Shown here one piece after another: positions 26,698 through 34,900 of a DNA stretch of 36,753 bases (its first letter is position 1; each line of letters starts with the position of its first letter). The DNA comes from Parabacteroides sp. (GTDB taxonomy: Bacteria > Bacteroidota > Bacteroidia > Bacteroidales > Tannerellaceae). The position numbers and the translations under genes were made by a program. Under the pieces are notes generated by a model. It made no database searches, had not been told where the DNA came from, and was given only the letters and a program-made list of their open reading frames with translations. The stretch spans positions 1 through 36,753 of the forward strand of contig JAGBDR010000073.1 in the NCBI GenBank assembly GCA_017937385.1, given 5' to 3'.

Positions 26698-26705
26698 CAA
26701 AGATA
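26698..26705 (-). promoter_or_regulatory. -7 box of nadA
   Basis: The minus-strand reading is TATCTTTG, matching TAnnTTTG. It predicts a leader of about 140 bases before the ATG at 26551, long for this genome. Confidence 0.4.
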
Positions 26706-27254
26706 AAGACTTTCTTGAATCCTGCATAAGAAATACATATAAAATGCGTTCAAATCCATCACACCCTCTCTAAAACCCATCCTCCTGCAAGGCCGTCCGA
26801 ATCCCTGAGTTTCCCCAGTTATCCACAATCCTTATATCATATTCCTATTTATTCTTTCTCTTTTAATTTTAGTAAGATGAATATAATGGCCTGTTGAAAT
26901 CGTTTATAGATTTTGGTCACAATACTTGTCCGATTCGTTATTAAACGGTGGAAACCATTTATGAAATAGATACTAACAGGTTATCCATCGCTTTATTTCC
27001 TGTTATTCTTTATTTTACAGACTTTATTCGTTTTCAGTTGAAAACTGTCTGTGTGTAAAAGTTTATAGCCGTCGGGGGCTGTTGATACGTGAATAACCCT
27101 TGTTGATAGGGCGTAACAAATAATCCGTTCTTTTTGTTGCATGATAAAAGTAAAAGGATGTATAACGGACTAATCGAGTAAAGCAAGCATTATTTTTCAT
27201 TTTGTGTCCACCACTTATCAATAGCTTTTCAACGACATATCCACATTAATTCAC

Positions 27255-27262
27255 TACTTTTG
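27255..27262 (+). promoter_or_regulatory. -7 box of the SpoU methyltransferase gene
   Basis: TACTTTTG matches TAnnTTTG and lies only 20 bases before the ATG at 27283, so the leader is very short. Confidence 0.45.
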
Positions 27263-27282
27263 CAAGCAAAGAAAAGATAGCT

Positions 27283-27813
27283 ATGCGCAAGTTGAAGATA
27301 ACAGAATTGAACCGTCTGACTCCGGAAGCATTCAAAGATAGTAAAAAAATCCCGTTGGTCGTTGTGCTCGACCATGTAAGAAGCTTGAACAATGTAGGAT
27401 CCGTGTTTCGTACGTCCGATGCGTTCCGGGTGGAAAGCATTTACCTGTGCGGCATCACGGCTTGTCCGCCTCATGCCGAGATCCACAAGACGGCTTTGGG
27501 AGCGGAAGAGACGGTTGACTGGAAGTATTTCGAGGATACGATGGAGGCTGTTGATAACTTGAAACGGCAAGGGTATACGGTCTGTGCGGTTGAACAGGCT
27601 GAAGGAAGTACGATGTTGGATAAGTTGCTGTTGGACAAGAATCAAAAGTATGCCGTTATCATGGGAAACGAAGTGAAAGGGGTTCAACAATGTGTCGTTG
27701 ATAACTGTGATATGTGTATTGAAATACCGCAATACGGGACCAAGCATTCGTTGAATGTTTCGGTGACGACCGGCATCATCATCTGGGATTTCTTCAAACA
27801 GTTGTCAGAGTAA
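27283..27813 (+). CDS. SpoU/TrmH-family RNA 2'-O-methyltransferase
   Basis: This 176-aa enzyme has a SPOUT knot fold and uses S-adenosylmethionine to methylate the ribose of tRNA or rRNA. Motif 1 is LDHVRSLNNVGSVFRTSDAF, with the conserved Asn and Arg. Motif 2 is YAVIMGNEVKGV. Motif 3 is IPQYGTKHSLNVSVTTGIIIW, which forms the knot. No extra N-terminal RNA-binding domain is present, as in the short tRNA-type members. The target nucleotide cannot be told. The last nine bases overlap the end of the opposite-strand DUF4294-like gene. It is the first gene right of the candidate origin. Confidence 0.88.
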   Translation: MRKLKITELNRLTPEAFKDSKKIPLVVVLDHVRSLNNVGSVFRTSDAFRVESIYLCGITACPPHAEIHKTALGAEETVDWKYFEDTMEAVDNLKRQGYTVCAVEQAEGSTMLDKLLLDKNQKYAVIMGNEVKGVQQCVVDNCDMCIEIPQYGTKHSLNVSVTTGIIIWDFFKQLSE

Positions 27814-28410
27814 GCCGTTTTCGACCAGTACGACCACCCGTTCCGTCATGGCGTCTTTTCCTTTGGGATCGTATTCGGTTTTCAGGCTGGCGCCGAACAT
27901 GCCGGCAAACAGGTTCCAGAAACCTGCCCGGAAACTGCCTAAGTAGGCTTTCAACAGGTTGTAACTCGATTGGTTGCATTCCCGGTCGATCAGTTTGATA
28001 AGTAGTTTGCCTTGTGAGAAAGTCAGCTTTTTCAACTGTGGTTTATATTCTTGGAAAAGTTCTTTTTCCATCCGTTTCAGGTGGGCCTGGCGGGATTTTT
28101 CGTCGGGAAGCGTTTCTATGTATTCGTAGGTTTCGATCAGGGTTTCATACACCATTTTGGCATACGGCAGTGTGCGTTTCACATCCCGGACCAGTTTGTT
28201 GTAGCGTGCCTGTTCACGTTGGTTCTTAAACTTTACCGGTGGATAAATGTAGATTTCCCGCAAGTGGACAATAGGGACCGTGTCCTTTCCATCCAGATAA
28301 GCCTTTTGCACTCCTTCGGGAACGGCCTTGATCTTCAATGTTTGCGTGTGAGCTCCCGCTGCACACAACATGAATGCTATCAATATTTTATACTTGCTTT
28401 TTCTCCACAT
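27805..28410 (-). CDS. DUF4294-like exported protein
   Basis: The 201-aa protein begins with a signal peptide (MWRKSKYKILIAFMLC, cut near AGAHTQ). The charged body has helix-forming stretches, including REQARYNKLVRDVKRTLPYAK and DEKSRQAHLKRMEKELFQEY. LPYAKMVYETLIETYEY and LLIKLIDRECNQSSYNLLKA resemble the Bacteroidetes-specific DUF4294 family, whose function is not known. A minus-strand -7 box (TACTTTTG, 28417-28424) lies so close that the message may have almost no leader. It overlaps the SpoU gene tail to tail. Confidence 0.65.
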   Translation of the reverse strand: MWRKSKYKILIAFMLCAAGAHTQTLKIKAVPEGVQKAYLDGKDTVPIVHLREIYIYPPVKFKNQREQARYNKLVRDVKRTLPYAKMVYETLIETYEYIETLPDEKSRQAHLKRMEKELFQEYKPQLKKLTFSQGKLLIKLIDRECNQSSYNLLKAYLGSFRAGFWNLFAGMFGASLKTEYDPKGKDAMTERVVVLVENGLL

Positions 28411-28507
28411 TGTTCACAAAAGTAATGGATTTGCGGATAGCATGAGACGGTTTTACAGAATTTGACTAAGAAAATCACGAATCTGTTGTGAGATGTATGG
28501 AAATCAT

Positions 28508-28515
28508 TATCTTTG
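28508..28515 (+). promoter_or_regulatory. -7 box of the dinD remnant
   Basis: TATCTTTG matches TAnnTTTG and lies 33 bases upstream of the ATG at 28549. The promoter of the damaged gene is therefore still present. Confidence 0.45.
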
Positions 28516-28548
28516 TGACTCTATATAAACAACTAAAATCAACAGACT

Positions 28549-28761
28549 ATGAAACACTTTTCTCTTCATTTCCTCACGAATATCAATCACTCTAAGTTGC
28601 AGCCGTTGTTGGGCTATGCGAAATGGGATAACTTTATTAACAATGTAGTGGTAAAGGCAAAGGAGGCTTGTTATCTGATTGCCCAAAACGGAGATAGTCG
28701 AAAACCTCAAATCGCTTTTGCCCAGACTTATTTTGCCGTACAAATGCATATCAATAATTGA
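28549..28761 (+). pseudogene. DinD-like gene remnant with internal deletion
   Basis: The 70-residue product joins two separate pieces of DinD (DNA-damage-inducible protein D, normally near 280 aa). [21 protein letters not shown] at 21-41 is the N-terminal conserved block. [20 protein letters not shown] (42-61) normally lies about 50 residues further on. In DinD the second block is preceded by YAC and the first ends with EAC, so the join may reflect recombination between short GCTTGT-like repeats at 28666-28671. The C-terminal half is also lost after FAVQ. The family identity comes from memory of these motifs. It may be expressed as a small protein but is unlikely to work as DinD. Confidence 0.7.
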
Positions 28762-28782
28762 CCATCTAAACGACACCTTGCT

Positions 28783-29589
28783 ATGAAACCAATCAGTTTA
28801 TTCATTTTGTTTTGGATATCTATCCACATCCAGGCTGTTGATAACCTTCGGATTTCGGATATCCGTAGTTTGGGAATGGGAGGAAACGGGGTTACGCAGT
28901 CGGTTTTGTTTAATCCGGCGCTGGTGACTTTGCATACGGATAAAATGCTTTATATCAACTATTTGAATCGGTATGGTGTAAAGGAGTTGGGAACGATGGG
29001 AATGGAATTTGTCTATCCGAATCCGTGGTTGTCGGCAGCTGTTGATATCTCTTCTTTCGGATACGACCGGTATAGGGAAACGCTTTTTCGTGTGTCGGTC
29101 GGGAAACGGTTGAACGATCGGTGGAAGATGGGGATCGGTTTTCAATATCAGATGTTGCAGACCGAGTTGTGGGAAGCGGTTCCGAAACGGCTTTCCACGG
29201 ATGTCGGTCTCTTGTTTACACCCATTGACAAGCTGTTGATTGGAATGTTGATAATGAATTTTCCTTCTGTTTCCATTTATAAGCATACTATTGAAACAAA
29301 CTGTTTTACCGGTTATTCTGTACAAATTGGTTTTCAATGGGAGATAATCAACAGCTTGTTGATAGTGGGAACTGTCGAGACTAATCAGGCACACACATGG
29401 GCCGGAAATGCGGGGATTGAGTATGTCCCGTTCAGAAACTTTCGTGTACGGGCGGGAGTACAGACCGTTCCTCTCCTGCCTACTTTGGGTATCGGGTATC
29501 GTTTGGCAAGATTTACAATCGATGTCGCGACTGTTTATCATCCGGTTTTGGGAGTCAGTTCCGGACTGGGTTTGAGTTATTCTTTTTAA
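28783..29589 (+). CDS. Outer-membrane beta-barrel protein, PorV/PorQ-like start
   Basis: The 268-aa protein has a signal peptide (MKPISLFILFWISIHIQA). Its first mature segment, DIRSLGMGGNGVTQSVLFNPALV, is like the N-plug of FadL/PorV/PorQ-type barrels, where Gly-Gly and Asn-Pro-Ala are conserved. The rest alternates aromatic and polar residues (LSAAVDISSFGYDRY, RVRAGVQTVPLLPTLGIGYRL) and ends in the aromatic SYSF expected of a barrel C-terminus. It is short for PorQ (about 340 aa), so I leave it unnamed. It is 12 bases before the HhH-barrel gene and likely works with it. Confidence 0.65.
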   Translation: MKPISLFILFWISIHIQAVDNLRISDIRSLGMGGNGVTQSVLFNPALVTLHTDKMLYINYLNRYGVKELGTMGMEFVYPNPWLSAAVDISSFGYDRYRETLFRVSVGKRLNDRWKMGIGFQYQMLQTELWEAVPKRLSTDVGLLFTPIDKLLIGMLIMNFPSVSIYKHTIETNCFTGYSVQIGFQWEIINSLLIVGTVETNQAHTWAGNAGIEYVPFRNFRVRAGVQTVPLLPTLGIGYRLARFTIDVATVYHPVLGVSSGLGLSYSF

Positions 29590-29601
29590 TCCGGATTGAC
29601 T

Positions 29602-31629
29602 ATGAAACGAATGTTTATAAACTTGTTGGTATTTCTGTTCATAAACAGTTATCAACTTAAAAGCCAGACACTCTATTCTGTTGATAAGTGGATGGAATAT
29701 ATAGAAGAGATGGCTTTGGAAACGGAAGATGAGGCGCGTATCGAGTCGCTTTATGCAGATCTTTCCTATCTGGTCGAGCACCCTTTCGAACTCAACACCG
29801 TGACGGAAGAACAGTTGAAACGTCTCCCTTTTTTGTCCGATTTGCAGATACGGGAACTGTTGGAATATCGTTCCCGTTATGGAAAAATGGTCACTCTTTA
29901 TGAACTTAAAAATGTGGAATCGTTCGATTTGGAAACGATTTCCTTGCTTGTCCCGTTTGTCTATATCGGTGAAAAGACGGTTGATAAACGTCCTATTACT
30001 GTGAAAAACCTGTTGAAGCAAGGTTCTAATGATTTGCAAATCAGATATGACCAATGTTTTCAACAAAAGAAAGGTTATTGTTCATATCCCGACAGCATCC
30101 TGCAACAGTATCCGAACCGGAAGTATTTGGGAGAGCCATTCTATCACTCTTTACGTTATTCGTATGCTTTCGATGAACGCATCCAGTTCGGGCTGGTCGC
30201 GGAAAAGGATGCGGGAGAACCTTTTTGGAACCGGTATCATAAAGGGTACGACTACTACTCGGTACATCTCTTTCTGAAAGAGATGAATACATGGTTGAAA
30301 AGTCTTGCTATAGGGGATTATAAAGTATCTTTCGGGCAAGGGTTGGTTGTCAGCCATGATTTTTCTCCCAGCCGGAACGTCCTTGTCTCGCAAGCGGAAA
30401 GGAGGACAAACGGATTCCGCCGTCATTTTTCAACCAATGAAAGCGACTTCTTCCGGGGAGTAGCCGCTACTGTCAACTGGAAAAAGTTCGATATCAGCCT
30501 GTTCTGTTCGTATCGGAAATTGGACGGCAGTACGGACAGTACAGTTGTCACTTCGTTCAAAACGGATGGTTTGCATCGCTTGGTGCGGGACAGGGAGAAA
30601 ATGCGCAACGTATCTATGTCGGTATATGGCGGGAATATACGATATGCGACTCCCGATGTCTGTGTCGGCCTGACCGCCCTCTCCTATTCTTTCGGGAACC
30701 ATTCGGTACAGCCGGATCCGAAGCCTTATAACTTTTTCTATTTTCGGGGCAACCGGAATTGGAATGCCAGTGTGGATTATCTGTTGAAAAATAGGTTGAT
30801 TAAGTTTTATGGCGAAACAGCTTTGAGTCGGAATGGAGCAGTTGCTTCCTTGAATGCCTTGCAGTTGACGCCGGCTTCTTATTTTTCTTTGTTGGTATTG
30901 TATCGGTATTATGACAAACGCTATCAGGCTTTTTTCGGAAATGCCTTTTCACAAAATTCGGCTGTCCGGAATGAACAGGGTGTGTATATGGGAATGCAAT
31001 GGACTCCTTTCAGCCATTGGAAATTATCCGCCTATGCCGATATATTCCGGTTTCCTTGGTTGAAATATGGGGTGGACGCACCATCGACAGGAAAAGAATA
31101 TATGTTGCAGCTTGATTATGCACCTAACCGGAACTTGTCTGTGTACGTCCGCTATAAACACAAACGAAAAGAAAATATAGAACCTGACCGTCAACAGCGT
31201 TTGCGGGTGCAAGCTTTGTATGCGGTCTCTTCGTCCGTTTCGTTACGGACATCCGCAGACGGCATCGGGTATACGGAAGCGGATGATAAGAGCAAAGGAT
31301 GGATGATTGCTCAAAGCGTAGGTTGGAAACCGGTTGATATCCCTGTTCAGGCAGATTTTTATGTGGCAGGGTTCCATACGGATAATTATCAAACCCGGCT
31401 TTCCTCCTACGAAAAGAATCTCTTGTATGCTTTCAATATGCCTTTCTTTTATGGAAAAGGGCTCCGGTTGGCGTTTTCTTTCCGGTGGAATATCGTGAAA
31501 CAGCTATCTTTTTCCGCTAAGTTGGGATATACCCGTTATGCGGACCGTGATGTAATCGGTACCGACTTGGAAGAGATTGCCGGAAAATCCAAAGCAGATG
31601 TATATACGTTGTTGCGTTGGAAATTCTGA
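29602..31629 (+). CDS. Outer-membrane barrel with N-terminal ComEA-like HhH domain
   Basis: The 675-aa protein has a signal peptide (MKRMFINLLVFLFINSYQLKSQ). A helix-hairpin-helix region follows at about 60-120. PFELNTVTEEQLKRLPFLSD and the following RELLEYRSRYGKMVTLYELKN match the ComEA layout of LNTAT, LPGIG and YRE-GPF-ELKN. Residues 150-675 look like a large beta-barrel ending in TLLRWKF, a typical C-terminal aromatic strand. HhH domains in ComEA bind double-stranded DNA during uptake. A DNA-related role here is inferred, not shown; HhH folds also bind protein. An ATG at 29602 is used instead of the TTG at 29596. It follows the smaller barrel gene. Confidence 0.7.
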   Translation: MKRMFINLLVFLFINSYQLKSQTLYSVDKWMEYIEEMALETEDEARIESLYADLSYLVEHPFELNTVTEEQLKRLPFLSDLQIRELLEYRSRYGKMVTLYELKNVESFDLETISLLVPFVYIGEKTVDKRPITVKNLLKQGSNDLQIRYDQCFQQKKGYCSYPDSILQQYPNRKYLGEPFYHSLRYSYAFDERIQFGLVAEKDAGEPFWNRYHKGYDYYSVHLFLKEMNTWLKSLAIGDYKVSFGQGLVVSHDFSPSRNVLVSQAERRTNGFRRHFSTNESDFFRGVAATVNWKKFDISLFCSYRKLDGSTDSTVVTSFKTDGLHRLVRDREKMRNVSMSVYGGNIRYATPDVCVGLTALSYSFGNHSVQPDPKPYNFFYFRGNRNWNASVDYLLKNRLIKFYGETALSRNGAVASLNALQLTPASYFSLLVLYRYYDKRYQAFFGNAFSQNSAVRNEQGVYMGMQWTPFSHWKLSAYADIFRFPWLKYGVDAPSTGKEYMLQLDYAPNRNLSVYVRYKHKRKENIEPDRQQRLRVQALYAVSSSVSLRTSADGIGYTEADDKSKGWMIAQSVGWKPVDIPVQADFYVAGFHTDNYQTRLSSYEKNLLYAFNMPFFYGKGLRLAFSFRWNIVKQLSFSAKLGYTRYADRDVIGTDLEEIAGKSKADVYTLLRWKF

Positions 31630-31638
31630 TAACTTTTG

Positions 31639-31646
31639 TAGCTTTG
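31639..31646 (+). promoter_or_regulatory. -7 box of the radical SAM gene
   Basis: TAGCTTTG matches TAnnTTTG and sits 20 bases before the ATG at 31666. The gene thus has its own promoter just after the HhH-barrel stop. Confidence 0.45.
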
Positions 31647-31665
31647 TAAACAAATATGAATCAAT

Positions 31666-32445
31666 ATGTCAACAATTCTTTTTGATAAAATCGTGTTCGG
31701 GCCGATACAGAGTCGTCGGTTGGGAGTTTCTTTGGGGGTAAATTTGTTACCTGCGGATGGGAAATTGTGTTCGTTCAACTGTATTTATTGCGAATGCGGG
31801 TTGAACGAAGAACGGCGTACGCACAGCAAATTGCCGTCTCGTGCGGAAGTAAAAGAGGCCCTGATACAAAAATTATCCGCCATGCAGGCGGAGGGAACGG
31901 CACCTGACGTCATCACCTTTGCCGGAAATGGTGAGCCGACCCTGCATCCGGAGTTTGCCGGCATCATCGACGATACGATCGAAGCACGCGATCGCTTTTT
32001 CCCGAAAGCCAAGATTGCCGTGCTTTCCAATTCGACCATGCTTCATAAGGAGGAGGTTTTCCAGGCGTTGAACAAGGTCGATGACAATATATTGAAATTC
32101 GATTCCGTCATGAGTTTCCGTATCAAGCAATTGAACGATCCGTGCTCCTTCTCTTTTTCTTTTGATTACCTGTTGAAACACCTTTGCCGTTTCAAGGGCA
32201 ACCTGATTATCCAAACGATGTTTCTGGAGGGAGAAAAGGATGGCCGAAGCGTGACCAATACGACTGACCCGGAAATATTCGGCTGGATAGAAGCTCTAAA
32301 GAAAATCAATCCCAAACAGGTCATGATCTATACCATCGACCGCGAAACGCCTGTCAAGAACCTGCGGAAAGTCTCAAAAGAGAAACTGGAGGAGATCGCT
32401 GGCCGTGCCCGCCGGGAAGGGTTTGAGGTGACGGTGGCGTATTGA
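31666..32445 (+). CDS. Radical SAM protein (COG0731-like)
   Basis: The 259-aa enzyme binds a [4Fe-4S] cluster through Cys35, Cys39 and Cys42 in LCSFNCIYCECG (CX3CX2C, with an extra Cys44). It would use SAM to make a 5'-deoxyadenosyl radical. FAGNGEPTLHPEF is the GGE-like SAM-contact strand and AVLSNSTML the next strand. The C-terminal VMIYTIDRETPVKNLRKVS segment resembles the wyosine-related COG0731 branch. The substrate is not known. A strong hairpin lies 41 bases past the stop. Confidence 0.8.
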   Translation: MSTILFDKIVFGPIQSRRLGVSLGVNLLPADGKLCSFNCIYCECGLNEERRTHSKLPSRAEVKEALIQKLSAMQAEGTAPDVITFAGNGEPTLHPEFAGIIDDTIEARDRFFPKAKIAVLSNSTMLHKEEVFQALNKVDDNILKFDSVMSFRIKQLNDPCSFSFSFDYLLKHLCRFKGNLIIQTMFLEGEKDGRSVTNTTDPEIFGWIEALKKINPKQVMIYTIDRETPVKNLRKVSKEKLEEIAGRARREGFEVTVAY

Positions 32446-32486
32446 TGGACAATGGATAAATAAAGGTTTCTAAATAGGTATATGAG

Positions 32487-32521
32487 AACGCCGATGACAT
32501 GGGTTCCGTGTCATCGGCGTT
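32487..32521. terminator. 13-bp perfect hairpin after the radical SAM gene
   Basis: AACGCCGATGACA (32487-32499) and TGTCATCGGCGTT (32509-32521) pair perfectly around nine bases. It separates the convergent radical SAM and GH89 genes. T-runs are weak on both sides, so termination is probable rather than certain. Confidence 0.6.
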
Positions 32522-32554
32522 CCATTCTCTATTCTGTATAGGATTATCTTGGGA

Positions 32555-34813
32555 CTATTCACCTAAGTTTTCAAAAATGTTACCTTCGTGGATCTCTTCC
32601 GCTTGGATTTCATCTTTGTAGTATTCAGCTGCAAGGCGTGTATATTTCTTGTACAACCGGGTAGCAACTTCCACTTCATCCCCTTGTGTGAGAGGAGTGC
32701 GGGTTTTGTTGGATGCGGAAACGAATTGAAGTTCCCAATCGGCCAAGTTGTTGTAAAACTCGTTGGCGCGGAACGATTCACGACCGTGTACCAACGGGAG
32801 TCCTTCTTCGTTGTAACTTGTCCCGGCATCCAGTTTTTCCTGCAACATGGTGTAGAACTTCTCCCAACGTTTCAGGTAATATCCTTCTATCAATCCTGTC
32901 CATTCGCGCCAGGAATAGTCGAATATGACCGGATCTCCATCGGCTCCCCAGATGGTGACAAGTGAGGTGGCATCTTTTTCAAACAGCTCTTTTTCCTCGT
33001 TGGTGTCTCCCCAGCTACGTGCTTGTGTCAGCCATTTGTCAAAATTAAACTCCGGACGGGTACGTAGCAATTCATCTGCGTCACGCAACATTTCAAGAAA
33101 ACGGGTACTATGCAAGGCAAACGCCTGTTTGTTTTTCTGACGGAAAGCTTCTGCGGCTTGTTTATGAATGGCTTGTCCGAGGTTGGACATCAACTGGCGT
33201 TGGATATCCACGATGTCGAAACGGTACGGCTTGGAATCTTTCAACTTGTTGGCATCTTCCAACAACATGCCTTCCGCCTGTAGAACCAAAAGCGGGGAAT
33301 AGGGAATGCCCAGGCCAGCGTTCGGACCGGATTTCTTTACGTCCACGGCAGGCCGGGCAGCTATGATGGAGCTGCGTTCTGTACCGTTGGTTCCTGGTCT
33401 GTAAGGACCTTCTAACAAGAATTTCCATGTTTGGCGGGCTTTTTCGGATGTTTTGCCATAACGGCGGTCCGCATATTGGTTGAGCCATTCTTCGATATCC
33501 ACCTCTTCCTTATGCAAGGGCATCTCAAATGCTAAATCGTAATAGACCGGGTTTTGTTCGATCGACTCCATGAAAAGCCCCGAACCACAAACATTGGGGT
33601 TCTTTTCTACTGCATTAGCATATTGGTTGGAAGCGAGCAGGCGCAGGTCTCCATGCAAATTGATTCGTCCTCCGAAATTATGCAGATTTCCAGCAACAAG
33701 CGGATACCCCCAACAAGCATCCTTTTGTTGGCTTCTGGCACCATTCAGGTCGAGAATCAGCAGGTTTTCTTTGGGAACGGCTTTTACGATTGGTTCGCGA
33801 AGGCTCCAAGCCTGCATGGCCCAGATGGAGTTCGGATCGAAATCTTCAAAGAGTTGGTGGATGGATTGGCCGACAGCATTCAAATATTCAGGCGTATCTA
33901 CCGGCGGACGGCTCTCATGAAACGGATCGGCCGCATAGACACCGTGTGCTCCGAAGAGTTTCTTTTCTTCTTCCAGGAAATCACGTCCGATCGCAGCAAA
34001 CAAAGGGTCGGTCGGGTCCAACTGGGCTGCACCGGTAAACCCGCACCAGGAAGGTTGCAATTGTATCTTGGCATCGGGATATTTGTCTTTTAGCTCACGT
34101 GGAACGTAACCGGAAAAACCTTGCTGGATCGGTTGCATCCCCAATTCCAATTCGCGGTCGATGATCTGTTTTCCTAAAACGATATGTTTGTCAATTCAAG
34201 ATTTTGGGAGCGGACCTCCGTAGCTTTGCAGGTTCTGCATCCATTGCCAGGCAAAATGTCCAGGACCCGCTAAGAAACGGCGGGCTTCTTCATCCGTAAA
34301 CTTATGTTTGAGTAACGTGTTGTACCAAACGGCTTCCAAACCAACGACCGTTAAAGGCATATTGATTGAATTCATCGCCATATAGTCGAGCTCCCGTTGC
34401 CAACGTTCCCAATCCCACCAGGCGGCCGAGTAGCTGACTGTGCAATAGTTCATATATACCCGGTATTTGCCGTTGATGGTGTTGCGGGTAGGTTCCGGCA
34501 TCGGCAATTGTTCCGGCAAGTCCAGCTGATCGCCAAACCAAGAAAGGTGTGCGTTGCAGGTATATTTCAAATACTGGTTAAAGGCTGTGGCCAACGAGAT
34601 CGTATTGTTTCCGCGCAGGATGACTTTCCCGTCTTCGGAGTCAATCTCGTAAGCATCCTGTCCATTGACAGGCTCTATCAATTCCAGTTTGAATTGTTTC
34701 CCGTAACCAGGAGTGACACGCTCAATCAAATCATAAGCAGCCTGTACCTGCGGCTCTTGTCTGCATCCGGTGCAAATCAAGATGAAAGTAAAAAGCAGTA
34801 ATTTCAGTTTCAT
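32555..34813 (-). pseudogene. GH89 alpha-N-acetylglucosaminidase broken by TGA
   Basis: One continuous reading frame of 753 codons is split by a TGA at codon 206 (34196-34198). Before it are a lipoprotein signal (ILICTGC, Cys17) and the NAGLU N-terminal domain. The catalytic start MNYCTVSYSAAWWDWERWQRELDYMAMNSIN is spread over residues about 122-152. After the stop the frame continues with IDKHIVLGKQIIDRELELGM, QPSWCGFTGAAQLDP and AMQAWSLREPIV. Family members read GPLPxSW at the break, so TGG (Trp) became TGA, a single G-to-A change. The downstream part lacks a signal and the first half of the barrel. The enzyme removes alpha-GlcNAc, for example from mucin or heparan-type chains. Sequencing error or read-through remain possible. 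Confidence 0.85.
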
Positions 34814-34900
34814 TTTATTGTTGTTTAAAATCAGTATGCATAATGTTTGCTCAAGTCCATGATATTAAAATTGAAAATGAGGGGTAAGCTACTGAACTTG

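Larger units (their letters stand above)
26615..27262. other. oriC: Candidate chromosomal replication origin (oriC)
   Basis: The 731 bases between nadA and the next gene hold no protein, tRNA or rRNA. They contain TTATCCACA at 26819-26827 (perfect DnaA box), TTATCAACA at 26673, ATATCCACA at 27237 and CTATCAACA at 26618. On the minus strand there are GTATCAACA (27080-27088) and CTATCAACA (27101-27109). An AT-rich tract (about 26829-26888) follows the perfect box and could be the unwinding element. Synonymous choices change across the site: genes to the left favour NNC codons, genes to the right favour NNT and G-rich ones. In Bacteroidetes the origin is often not beside dnaA. Spot counts of G and C were mixed far to the left, so skew alone does not prove it. 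Confidence 0.6.

Noticed and set aside
26552-27282. tRNA, rRNA or riboswitch in the long spacer
   Set aside because: No cloverleaf, CCA-adjacent stem or recognisable rRNA segment is visible, and the repeated motif is DnaA-like.
28798-30066. A 422-codon minus-strand frame across the two barrel genes
   Set aside because: It spans two genes with signal peptides and barrel features on the other strand and resembles no family. It is an effect of codon bias.
34196-34198. Selenocysteine or genome-wide TGA recoding in GH89
   Set aside because: The position is a structural Trp in relatives, not a redox site, and other genes here (gcvH, rdgB neighbours, the transposase) use TGA as a normal stop.
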